Positions 1 through 8,881 of a stretch of DNA of 17,185 nucleotides are shown here, piece after piece. This DNA comes from JAFDZV01 sp966128725. Lineage in GTDB: Bacteria > Bacteroidota > Ignavibacteria > OLB7. The stretch's first letter is position 1, and every line of letters begins with the position of its first letter. Location of the stretch: positions 1 through 17,185 of the forward strand of contig CBHYLN010000112.1 in the NCBI GenBank assembly GCA_966128725.1, in the 5' to 3' direction. The notes below the pieces were generated by a model. The model was not told where the DNA came from. It saw only the letters and a list, made by a program, of their open reading frames with translations, and ran no database searches. The translations under genes were made by a program, and so were the position numbers.

Positions 1-1724
1 CTGATGCCGATGCTGCCGTTGCCCGAGGCGTTTTCCGGCGCACGGCGGGACACCACCGTGCCGCTCATGTCGCTTACCACCACACCAATCGGCATGGCCT
101 GGCCCAGCATGTACCGTACCTGGAACGTGTTGCCGGCGGCAACAGGATTGGGCACGGCCGAAACGGCGATCGTGGCAAGCACATCCGGTGCCGAGGCAAC
201 ACCATTGCCGGGCGTATGCACCGTCAGCGCGGGCGCGATTCCCGTTTCCACCCACGCTCCGCTCTGTATTGCCGCGATACCCCGTTCAACCGGATCCTGC
301 CGGTGAGGTGCCGGTGGCGGGCATGCCCTGAAGCACAGGTTCTGCGTGACCATGGCCGGAATCTGCAGCACCGCGTGCGGCACGCCCCACGGCCACGGTG
401 TGGCCAGCATCGGGGCGGCAACCACCGGGTAGTTCGGCTGCGTGCAACGATCGCCCGGGCGGATCTCATTGCATCCGCTGATACCGACGATATCGGTCTT
501 GATCACGTAGTGCTGCTGCACATCGCCAGGCGCCAGCAAATTCGGGCTCGCGGAGAATCCGCAGAGAATGAAGCCGGGGTAGCAGTTCACCGCCACATCA
601 ACGCCGGAGTACAGTTGATCCGCACCGTTGCCGCCGTATACGCTCGACCAGTTCTTGCCCAGGTTCGGGCACTGCCACACCGGGGTCATGTTCACCACAT
701 AACCGTCATCGCCGCCAAGCGGGCCCGGGTTCATATGGCCCACGAGCAGGATGTTGCCGGGTGCCGCGCCAATCTGCAGTTCGCGGATCTGGAACACCTC
801 GTCGGCGCTCATCGCACCGCCACCGGAAATGTCCGGAACAATCATTACACCGCCGGCAGTGTACTTGGCCAGATAGAAATCCTGCGGTGCCGGGCCTGTG
901 GTTGCGCCGGCTGCCAGAATCTGTCCGGCGTTGACGCCCACGGCCAGCTCGATCACGGAGTTGAATTCCTCGATCGCCGGTCCGCCTGTGTGGGTTGACC
1001 ACAGCACCAGGCCCGCAGCCGTGGTGCGCATCAACCATGCCTGTGTTCCCATCCCGAAGCTGGTGGTTGCGCCGCAGACCAGCAGATCGCCGTTGGCAGC
1101 CTCGAACAGGCCGCGCAAATCCTCGTTGAGACCGCCTGCCGGTGGCCCGTACGTATCCACGAAAATCGGCACGCCGGCCGGGTTCGTGCGGACAATCAAC
1201 CCATCCTGATTCAGCGGACCGAACGCATAACTTTCGCCCACGGCCACGATATCACCGTTTGCCGTTTCGATAACATCGCGCCCGGCCTCGATGGCGGGTC
1301 CGCCGAACGTGCTGGCCCACACAACCGCGCCTGCCGCGTTGATGTTCAGCAGGAACAGATCGTCTACTCCGCCGTTCACATCGGTCTTGCCCGTGATGAT
1401 GAAGCCGCCACCGGCCAGCTCCTGAATGTCCAGGCCGTAATCCTGCCCACCGAAATCGTAGGCGAATGCCCATACGATGCCGCCGGCAAGATTCTCCTGC
1501 ACCACGTACACGTCGTTGTTCGGGCCGAAGCTGGGCGTGGTGCCCACGCTGATGTAGCCGCCGCCGCCGGCCAGTGGCTGCACGCCGCCGCGCCCGGTTT
1601 CAACGCCAAGGCCGCCGAACAAGGACTGCCATGTTTGTGCGTGAAGATTCCCGGCCACCATAAGGCAGCCTGCTGTCAGGATCGCGACGATCCATGGTGA
1701 TGATGTGCGTTGTATTCTTTGCAT
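1..1724 (-). CDS. T9SS-secreted repeat protein with C-terminal sorting domain (partial)
   Basis: An open frame of 574 codons runs from the ATG at 1724 to the window edge without a stop, so the C-terminal end is missing. Residues 1-29 form a Sec signal peptide (positive start, hydrophobic core, cleavage near LHA|Q). Residues about 31-390 hold recurring units with FGG/YGG/TGG turns (at about 36, 91, 140, 247 and 363) and short V-G-T or G-K-T strands, like the beta-propeller repeats of Bacteroidota surface proteins. Several Cys lie between 352 and 468. From about 517 the sequence AVPNPV, then a VRYML strand and VVVSDMSGTVV, matches the type A sorting domain that sends cargo through the type IX system. 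A GGAG lies 7 bases before the start codon. The protein is probably cell-surface or secreted. Its specific function is unknown, and the gene stands alone on its strand after a long gap. Confidence 0.88.
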   Translation of the reverse strand, partial: MQRIQRTSSPWIVAILTAGCLMVAGNLHAQTWQSLFGGLGVETGRGGVQPLAGGGGYISVGTTPSFGPNNDVYVVQENLAGGIVWAFAYDFGGQDYGLDIQELAGGGFIITGKTDVNGGVDDLFLLNINAAGAVVWASTFGGPAIEAGRDVIETANGDIVAVGESYAFGPLNQDGLIVRTNPAGVPIFVDTYGPPAGGLNEDLRGLFEAANGDLLVCGATTSFGMGTQAWLMRTTAAGLVLWSTHTGGPAIEEFNSVIELAVGVNAGQILAAGATTGPAPQDFYLAKYTAGGVMIVPDISGGGAMSADEVFQIRELQIGAAPGNILLVGHMNPGPLGGDDGYVVNMTPVWQCPNLGKNWSSVYGGNGADQLYSGVDVAVNCYPGFILCGFSASPNLLAPGDVQQHYVIKTDIVGISGCNEIRPGDRCTQPNYPVVAAPMLATPWPWGVPHAVLQIPAMVTQNLCFRACPPPAPHRQDPVERGIAAIQSGAWVETGIAPALTVHTPGNGVASAPDVLATIAVSAVPNPVAAGNTFQVRYMLGQAMPIGVVVSDMSGTVVSRRAPENASGNGSIGI

Positions 1725-2099
1725 GATGATACTCCGCTGTATGATGTGATGGGGGAAGAATCGTTCCGGGAGCTGGCTGCCAGCGTGCGCGTTATCCGTG
1801 GCTTGGCGCCGTTGTGATCGCGTCCGAGGCACCATGATATCGCGCGGCATTCACCTCGCTATCTCTGGCGCCACAATGCCTGCCCTTCCGTATTGGGGCC
1901 CGGCAATGACATGGTTGCCTGACACCGGAGTGGAAGGTCACGGGGGTGTTCGTGGATGTGTGGGCCGTATCGTGGCCCGCGGGCGGTTCCTGTTCGCCGG
2001 AGCGAACGCGTCGGACGGACCCAGCCGTGCATGTGCCAAGGGAAGAGGCGAAGCCGCTGTGTTCCACCACAACATACCGCTGGTTGTGCCGCCCGCCGA

Positions 2100-2115
2100 G
2101 TACATCATGATGTAC
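2100..2115. repeat. 16-bp perfect palindrome
   Basis: GTACATCATGATGTAC reads identically on both strands with no spacer. It lies about 375 bases upstream of the T9SS cargo start and 315 bases beyond the thrS stop. It is AT-richer than its surroundings. A binding site for a dimeric regulator is possible, but no regulator gene lies nearby. Confidence 0.6.
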
Positions 2116-2211
2116 CCATGCCTTGTGGGTCCGGCGCAGGGGCGTGGCCGATATCGCCGCGTTGGCTGGGCACAGGGATGAGGTTTGGCCCGGTCGGACC
2201 GGTGGTGCAAC

Positions 2212-2238
2212 GGCGGAGCGCCCTGGATTGGCGCCGCC
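2212..2238. repeat. GC-rich bulged hairpin
   Basis: GGCGG, a two-base bulge and CGCC at 2212-2222 pair with GGCGCCGCC at 2230-2238 around a seven-base loop, giving a nine-pair stem. It lies about 190 bases beyond the thrS stop. There is no T-run on either side, so it does not look like an intrinsic terminator. Confidence 0.35.
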
Positions 2239-2430
2239 AACAATCGTGCGAGGCACGGCCGTTTGGGTTACCGTTGCGCGCGTGCGTGCGTATCTCCGGT
2301 CCGTGCTTGCGCGCGGGCCTATACGGAATGCGCCCCACCGGAATTCTCCGATGAGGCGCATGTGCGAAGCGTCGCAAGTGGAACGTCTGGCGGTACCGGT
2401 TCCGTGCTGGCAGGGCAGGCCCGGTTGTGA

Positions 2431-4422
<1,992 letters not shown>

Positions 4423-4447
4423 GACATCGGTTCCAAAAACGCGAACA

Positions 4448-4485
4448 GGGCACATGAGCGCACGCCTGTAGAACGCTCATTGCCC
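4448..4485 (-). promoter_or_regulatory. thrS leader hairpin
   Basis: On the thrS strand a 12-pair stem with a single bulged base closes a 13-base loop. Arms are 4485-4474 (GGGCA plus ATGAGCG) and 4460-4448. It ends 25 bases before the thrS ATG, and TTTTT follows about eight bases after the stem. The loop contains ACAGGCGTG, which can instead pair with a segment transcribed earlier (4531-4522). Attenuation or translational autoregulation of thrS are possible roles, both inferred. Confidence 0.55.
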
Positions 4486-4531
4486 TGATCTCATGCAACG
4501 GTGTGTTTGATAGCCTCTACAACAGGCGTGC
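4460..4531 (-). promoter_or_regulatory. Competing inverted repeat in the thrS leader
   Basis: GCACGCCTGT at 4460-4469 and ACAGGCGTGC at 4522-4531 are perfect 10-base inverted repeats 52 bases apart. Pairing can extend by four more pairs past a small bulge. The inner arm covers the loop and one stem edge of the 4448-4485 hairpin, so the two structures cannot form together. This is the arrangement expected of a leader with two alternative folds. Confidence 0.5.
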
Positions 4532-4545
4532 GTGTTTAGATGCGG

Positions 4546-4553
4546 GAAAGATA
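4546..4553 (-). promoter_or_regulatory. Candidate -7 element of the thrS promoter
   Basis: TATCTTTC on the minus strand matches the Bacteroidota -7 consensus TAnnTTTG at all but the last base. It lies upstream of both leader structures. A T-run with TTTG lies 25 bases further upstream (4579-4585), a longer spacing than the usual 19-21, so the call is weak. Confidence 0.3.
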
Positions 4554-4654
4554 GTGGAGGCGCCAACAGATCGAAAAACAAAAAATGCATCATGCTGTTG
4601 GTGGCTATCACACGGCAACACACTCGGTAACGTGGGGCTGGCGAGCCGGCACCG

Positions 4655-4662
4655 TATGTTTG
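4655..4662 (+). promoter_or_regulatory. Candidate -7 element of the MFS gene promoter
   Basis: TATGTTTG matches TAnnTTTG exactly and ends 25 bases before the ATG at 4688. I see no good -33 TTTG at the expected distance. Chance occurrence is possible, although AT-rich octamers are uncommon in this DNA. Confidence 0.35.
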
Positions 4663-4687
4663 TGCCGTACATCGCAGGCAGGCAAAC

Positions 4688-6007
4688 ATGAAACAGCGGA
4701 TCGCCAGGCGCGCAATCGATGCAGCTTCCGGGATCGGCCCACAGCCGATCGACGGCTATCCGCATTTCCGCCGCAACTACACCATCGGCATCCTCAACGG
4801 CTTCCTGTTCAACGCGGGCCTTTCGTTCTTCAATAAAACCACGGTGATCCCCGTGTTCCTGGCGGGCCTGGGCGCGCCCAGCATCGTGATCGCCATCACC
4901 TCGCTGTTCGAGAATCTGGGGTGGCACCTGCCGCAACTGTTCGCCTCGAAGCTGGTGATCCACAAGCCGCAGAAAATGCCGTTGTACCGCATCGCCTCGG
5001 CCGTGCGCCTGCTGGGCCTGGCGCTGGTGGTGGGCTCGGCGCTGCTGGTAACCGACGCTCCGCTTGGCGCACTGGCCATGTTTGTTGGCGGATACGGCCT
5101 GTTCTCGATTGCCGGTGGTTTCTCCGGCATCGTGTTTACCGACGTGGTTGCCAAAACCACGCCCAAGGAACGCCGGGGTTCCTACTTCGGGTGGCGGGCC
5201 ATCCTGGCTGGCATTGCCGGCCTGTATATCGGGGCCAATGTGGTGAAGCCCGTGTTCGCCTATCTGGGCACGCCGCGGAGTTACGTGGTGGTGTTCGCCA
5301 TCGGCAGCGTCCTGATTGCGCTCAGCTTCCTGCTGTTCATGCAGGTGAAGGAGCCCGTGCAAACCGGCCTGCCGCCCAAACGCAGCATGAAGGCGCACCT
5401 TACCACGGCCCGCCGGCTGATGGCCGTCAACGTCCGGTTCCGGCGGTTCGTGGTGTTCAAGATGCTGCTGATGCTGTGGTTCGCGGCGGTACCGTTTTAC
5501 ATGCTGTTCGCCAAGGCCAAGCTGGGCGCCACCGACGCGGACATGGGCACCTTCATCAGTTGGGAGTTCGCCGGGCTGATCGTTTCCAACGTGTTCTGGA
5601 GCTCGATATCCAACCGCGTGGGCAACCGTACCGTGCTGCTGCTTACCTGCGGGATGGCGATCTCGGTTTCGCTGTGTACGCTGGCGTATGCAACCGGCGT
5701 GATTGCCCTGCCGATGTGGACGTTCGGGATGGTGTTCTTCATGGGGGCGGGCATCGATTCCGGTGCCGGCAATGGCGGCTTGAACTACGCGCTGGAAATT
5801 GTCCCCGAGGCCGAGCGCGCAACCTACGTGGGGTTGATGAACTCCCTGATCGCGGCCGCGCTGGGCGTGGCGGGCATCGTGGGCTCGCTTCGCGATGTGA
5901 TCGGTTATACCGGCCTGTTCGCCGTTACGCTGGGTGTTGCCGTGGCATCACTCGTGCTGATCGTTCGCCTGCCCGAGCCCCGCCGCCAGGCGCGAATTGC
6001 CGCCTGA
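4688..6007 (+). CDS. Major facilitator superfamily transporter
   Basis: The 439-residue product is almost entirely hydrophobic helices separated by short charged loops, with room for about 12 membrane segments in two halves. The halves are joined by a hydrophilic stretch near 222-260 (VKEPVQTGLPPKRS onward). TPKERRGSYFGWR after the first membrane block and VPEAERATYVGLMNS in the second half sit where MFS proteins carry their conserved loop motifs, and they mirror each other as expected from the internal duplication. The first 28 residues are cytoplasmic. The protein would be an inner-membrane secondary transporter, and the substrate cannot be told. It diverges from thrS across a 265-base gap. 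It lies 84 bases ahead of the first Rieske gene on the same strand, so co-transcription is possible but unproven. Confidence 0.88.
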   Translation: MKQRIARRAIDAASGIGPQPIDGYPHFRRNYTIGILNGFLFNAGLSFFNKTTVIPVFLAGLGAPSIVIAITSLFENLGWHLPQLFASKLVIHKPQKMPLYRIASAVRLLGLALVVGSALLVTDAPLGALAMFVGGYGLFSIAGGFSGIVFTDVVAKTTPKERRGSYFGWRAILAGIAGLYIGANVVKPVFAYLGTPRSYVVVFAIGSVLIALSFLLFMQVKEPVQTGLPPKRSMKAHLTTARRLMAVNVRFRRFVVFKMLLMLWFAAVPFYMLFAKAKLGATDADMGTFISWEFAGLIVSNVFWSSISNRVGNRTVLLLTCGMAISVSLCTLAYATGVIALPMWTFGMVFFMGAGIDSGAGNGGLNYALEIVPEAERATYVGLMNSLIAAALGVAGIVGSLRDVIGYTGLFAVTLGVAVASLVLIVRLPEPRRQARIAA

Positions 6008-6091
6008 TTACATACGGCGCGACATTTCGGCCGGCCGCTGTGTCATCACCGGTAACCGCTCCGTTCCTTCTTCACCGTTACCATCCCTGTT

Positions 6092-6544
6092 ATGAAGCAC
6101 ATCATCGACGATTCCCGGCGTGATTTCCTTACCGGTTGCATGCGGGCCGTGGCCGGCGTAACCGTGATCGGCATCGCCGCCGCAGCCACCGGCGGATGCT
6201 CCACCGCCTCGGTAGCGCGCACCGCGCAGGGCACTGTGGAGTTCGATGTCAGCTCGCTTACCGCCGACAACCAGGCCCTTGTAGCCGATGTTACCGGCCC
6301 CGATGGCTCGCCCGTGTTGATCGTTCGCCGCTCGGCCGGCGTATACCTGGCGCTTTCGATGCGCTGCACGCACAAGGGGTGCGATGTTGAGCCACCGAAG
6401 GATGCCGTGCTGGTGTGCCCGTGCCACAACTCGCGGTTCGATCTTGCCGGCGCCGTTGTGAAGGGGCCGGCCACCATTCCGCTGGCCAGGTACCCGCTTA
6501 CATACAACTCCGAAACCGGGCAAGTGGCCGTCAAGTTCTCCTGA
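6092..6544 (+). CDS. Rieske [2Fe-2S] protein with Tat-type signal (first of a tandem pair)
   Basis: This 150-residue protein is an electron-transfer protein carrying one Rieske cluster. SRRDFL (8-13) followed by a hydrophobic stretch is a Tat export signal, which fits a cofactor inserted before export. A Cys at 36 (TGGC) could be a lipid anchor, although its lipobox is weak; otherwise the signal would act as a membrane anchor. Both Rieske boxes are complete: CTHKGC (92-97) and CPCHNS (109-114). They give ligands C92, H94, C109 and H112, with C97-C111 as the expected disulfide. Length and the minimal fold resemble stand-alone arsenite-oxidase-type or bc-type Rieske proteins rather than ring-hydroxylating dioxygenases. 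No cytochrome b gene is near. The next gene is a clear paralogue (shared LTADNQAL and IVRRSA). Confidence 0.93.
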   Translation: MKHIIDDSRRDFLTGCMRAVAGVTVIGIAAAATGGCSTASVARTAQGTVEFDVSSLTADNQALVADVTGPDGSPVLIVRRSAGVYLALSMRCTHKGCDVEPPKDAVLVCPCHNSRFDLAGAVVKGPATIPLARYPLTYNSETGQVAVKFS

Positions 6545-6739
6545 CGGTACGTTGTGGCACGGCTTATCCCGCCAAACGGGCCAAAAATCGACGAGTGTCA
6601 ACATTCTGCAAGACCGTTTGATGGTTGTTGGAACATTCTTTGGTTTGCCGTGTTGCTCTTCTATAGGTACCGGGGTTCGCCCGACATGCATTGCGCGGAA
6701 CGCCAGCACGCGCTGCATGATGACCGGAATTATTGAACG
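6545..6739 (+). promoter_or_regulatory. Gap between the Rieske genes
   Basis: These 195 bases are AT-richer than their surroundings at 6590-6670 and hold several TTTG words (6617-6620, 6639-6642, 6645-6648) and TATAGG at 6663-6668. A promoter for the second Rieske gene and the porin is plausible. No element has good spacing. I see no gene here. Confidence 0.25.
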
Positions 6740-7198
6740 ATGGATGATCTCAACGACGGAGTGAGCCCGGATCGGCGCGACTTCCTGCGAACGTGTGCGC
6801 ACACCGTGGCCGGTGTTGTGGCCGCGGGCCTTGCGTTGCCGGTGCTTCAAGGATGTGAGGTGTCGGAGGTGCTGACCTCCGATGTTCCATCCGTGTTTGA
6901 TGTAAGCACGCTTACCGCCGATAACCAGGCGTTGATAACCGCAACCAATGGCCCGCAGGGCACGCCGTTGGTGATAGTGCGGCGAAGTGCAACCCAATAC
7001 AGCACATTGTCGTTGCTGTGTACACATCAGGGCTGCATCGTGGGCGCGCCGGCCAACGGCGAACTGCTGTGCCCGTGCCATGGTTCGCGGTATGACCTCA
7101 CCGGCGCCGTGAAGAACGGCCCTGCCGTGCAGCCGTTGGCGAGTTATCCAACAGCGTACGACGCCGGCACCGGCACCGTGAAGGTGACATTCTCATGA
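6740..7198 (+). CDS. Rieske [2Fe-2S] lipoprotein with Tat-type signal (second of a tandem pair)
   Basis: The 152-residue product is a paralogue of the preceding protein; roughly half the residues agree by eye. DRRDFLRT (11-18) plus a hydrophobic segment is a Tat signal. It ends in VLQGC, a good lipobox with Cys39, so the mature protein is probably a lipoprotein facing the periplasm. CTHQGC (94-99) and CPCHGS (111-116) supply ligands C94, H96, C111 and H114, with a C99-C113 disulfide. The stop codon overlaps the next start by four bases (ATGA), which suggests translational coupling to the cytochrome-porin and a shared role. The two Rieske proteins differ in the residues next to the boxes (HKGCDV versus HQGCIV), so their redox potentials may differ; that is inference. 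Confidence 0.94.
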   Translation: MDDLNDGVSPDRRDFLRTCAHTVAGVVAAGLALPVLQGCEVSEVLTSDVPSVFDVSTLTADNQALITATNGPQGTPLVIVRRSATQYSTLSLLCTHQGCIVGAPANGELLCPCHGSRYDLTGAVKNGPAVQPLASYPTAYDAGTGTVKVTFS

Positions 7199-8370
7199 GC
7201 AGCCCGCGCAGGTATCGTGTCTCTGGTTCGGATACCCTGGATGGCGCGCGGCATCGCCTTGTGTGCTGCCTGGCGTTCATGCTCGCGGTGTTGGCGCCGG
7301 CAGCCGTGCATGCGCTGCCCCGGTATGCGCTGCTTACCGGCACCAGATGTTCGGCATGCCATGTCAACCCGCAGGGCGGATCGTTGCGCACCGAACTTGG
7401 TTTTCAGACGATGAACACCGTGGGCGCGTTCGACATGGACTCGCTTGGGCTGGGCTGGCTTGCCGCCGGTGGCAGCAACACCCTGGCCGACGGGATGATC
7501 ACGTTCGGGCTGGACACCCGCTTGCAGGTTGCGAAGCTGGGCCGTCCGCCCAACGATGTGCGCCGCGTGATTCCCATGCAGGTGGCGCCCTCGATAGCGA
7601 TAGCGCCGCTGGATGAGTTGGTTCTCTACGGCACGTACAATGCCGGCCCGCTGCGGTATGCCGGGCAAACCAGCTTCGACGCGGCCATCCAGTATCAGCC
7701 GGGCATTACCACGCCCTCCATCCGGGTTGGGTACATACAGCCCAGCGTTGGCCTGCGGTATGATGACCATACCATGTATACGCGGCGCGACCCCACGGCA
7801 AACGTGCCGCTGGTTGCGCCCAACTACAACGAGCTGGGCGGCGAGATCACCTACGAAGGCACGCGATGGCTTACGGTGAACGTGGGGGTGTTCTCGGCGC
7901 ACAACCTGGCGAAGGCGGAGCCCACCGTGGATGACTCGAAGCCATCGTACGCAGCGCGAGTGATGGTGTGGCCGCGATGGCTGGACGAAGGGATCAACGC
8001 CGAGGCAGGCGCTTCGGTGTTCATGAACGGCAAGTTCCGCATGGTGAACGCGTTCGGTGGCGTTGGGCTTGCCGATCAGGCCACCCTGCAGGGCGAGGTG
8101 GTGATGGCGGAGAATGCCGACAACCGCAAGGTGCTGAACTACTCGGTGCTGGGCAGTTATCAGTTCCTGCCGTGGCTTACCGGCTGCGCGCGGTACGAGC
8201 ATGCCGCGGTCGACAACTCATCCGGCGGGACCTCCACTGCGTACACCTATGTGGTGGGCGCGGAGATCTTTCCCGTGCCGTTGTTCGAGCTGCGCCCGGA
8301 GTATCGGTACACGCGTACCGATGCCTATATCCTGGGGCAGTACACGATCCAGTTCCGAATTTTCTACTGA
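7195..8370 (+). CDS. Monoheme cytochrome fused to an outer-membrane beta-barrel (Cyc2-like plan)
   Basis: The 391-residue protein starts with a long basic segment and a signal peptide (core about 22-37, cleavage near VHA|LP at 40). One c-type heme site, CSACH (C52, C55, H56), follows in the context PRYALLTGTRCSACHVNPQGG. From about 90 to the end the sequence alternates polar and hydrophobic residues, with many short strands and turns rich in Tyr, Asn and Asp. It ends in FRIFY, an aromatic C-terminus typical of barrels recognised by the BAM machinery. One heme directly after the signal peptide followed by a barrel is the general plan of Cyc2 iron oxidases. The NPxGG continuation also resembles a broad family of uncharacterised heme-tagged porins in Bacteroidota. 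It overlaps the second Rieske gene by four bases. Direction of electron flow and substrate are unknown. Confidence 0.82.
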   Translation: MSSPRRYRVSGSDTLDGARHRLVCCLAFMLAVLAPAAVHALPRYALLTGTRCSACHVNPQGGSLRTELGFQTMNTVGAFDMDSLGLGWLAAGGSNTLADGMITFGLDTRLQVAKLGRPPNDVRRVIPMQVAPSIAIAPLDELVLYGTYNAGPLRYAGQTSFDAAIQYQPGITTPSIRVGYIQPSVGLRYDDHTMYTRRDPTANVPLVAPNYNELGGEITYEGTRWLTVNVGVFSAHNLAKAEPTVDDSKPSYAARVMVWPRWLDEGINAEAGASVFMNGKFRMVNAFGGVGLADQATLQGEVVMAENADNRKVLNYSVLGSYQFLPWLTGCARYEHAAVDNSSGGTSTAYTYVVGAEIFPVPLFELRPEYRYTRTDAYILGQYTIQFRIFY

Positions 8371-8405
8371 GTATTTCGGTACCTGCCCTGTCGGATGTTC
8401 TGCAA

Positions 8406-8428
8406 CGGCGCCTGGGCATCAGGCGCCG
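8406..8428 (+). terminator. Candidate terminator hairpin after the cytochrome-porin gene
   Basis: CGGCGCCTG and CAGGCGCCG form a perfect nine-pair stem around GGCAT, 35 bases after the stop codon. No T-run follows, so it may act only as an RNA 3'-end stabiliser or a weak terminator. Confidence 0.45.
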
Positions 8429-8828
8429 CGTATCAGGCGTTGAATGGCGGTTGCATGCCCTGGCCAGTGTTGGCGACACATGATGCGTTTGCTGATAACG
8501 GGATGGGCGGGGGCCAATGCAACGGAATCGAATGCAGGGATGGTGGTTGCGGCGAGGGTGATTTCGTTGGAACGATATTGGCCCCTGCCCGATGCCAAGC
8601 ACCGATGCATCTGGAATATAGATTTCGTGGTGGCGCGCTCGCTGCGCCAACTCAGGCTCAACAGCTTTGCTCCCGGCTCCGCGATCTGACGCCGGCATTC
8701 GGAATGAGACGAGCCGAATGACGGAAACACGATCGTAGTAATGGCGCGGCATGAAATTCGGCAACGAATTCCGTGTCGCGCCGAGCCATTTATGGCCCTG
8801 CCGAAGCCCTTGCGCGGCTGCGGGTACG

Positions 8829-8844
8829 CGCCGGATCTCCGGCG
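8829..8844 (-). terminator. Candidate hairpin after the mla operon
   Basis: CGCCGGA, two bases, then TCCGGCG form a short GC stem 37 bases beyond the stop of the MCE gene. There is no T-run on the minus strand. The location fits a 3' end for the operon, but the structure is weak evidence. Confidence 0.3.
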
Positions 8845-8881
8845 TCCGGCCAATAGATGGCCTGCATGTGCCCGCGATGCC

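Larger units (their letters stand above)
1725..2430. other. Long intergenic region with no convincing gene
   Basis: About 700 bases separate the end of thrS from the start of the T9SS cargo gene. Open frames exist on both strands, as expected at this GC content, but their products are Arg/Pro/Cys-rich, overlap one another and match no family I know. The region holds a 16-base perfect palindrome (2100-2115), a bulged GC hairpin (2212-2238), and two copies of TTGCGCGCG about 30 bases apart near 2274 and 2307. It should contain the promoter of the leftward cargo gene and the 3' end of the thrS transcript. I could not point to a clear version of either. Confidence 0.6.
8371..8881. other. Convergent intergenic region with hairpins
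   Basis: About 510 bases lie between two converging transcription units. Open frames on both strands give low-complexity products without recognisable domains, and I reject them as genes. The content I can support is a 9-pair hairpin at 8406-8428, an inverted repeat CATTCGG/CCGAATG at 8696-8720, and a compact GC palindrome at 8829-8844. This is more space than two terminators need. Confidence 0.55.

Noticed and set aside
1792..2361. Overlapping open frames on both strands in the 700-base gap
   Set aside because: The products are Arg/Pro/Thr-rich with no family resemblance, they overlap each other, and none has a convincing start signal.
4448..4485. Plain intrinsic terminator for a gene upstream of thrS
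   Set aside because: No gene on the minus strand ends before it; the MFS gene upstream runs the other way. It must belong to the thrS leader.
6092..7198. Rieske genes as subunits of a ring-hydroxylating dioxygenase
   Set aside because: The proteins are short, exported by a Tat signal and lack a catalytic domain. The box spacing is that of small electron-transfer Rieske proteins.
6008..8202. Long minus-strand open frames opposite the Rieske and porin genes
   Set aside because: The plus-strand frames carry complete Rieske boxes, a heme motif and signal peptides. The opposite frames carry none.
8395..8721. A 108-residue plus-strand frame after the cytochrome-porin gene
   Set aside because: It starts just before a terminator-like hairpin, is Cys/Gly-rich with no domain, and competes with other frames of equal quality.
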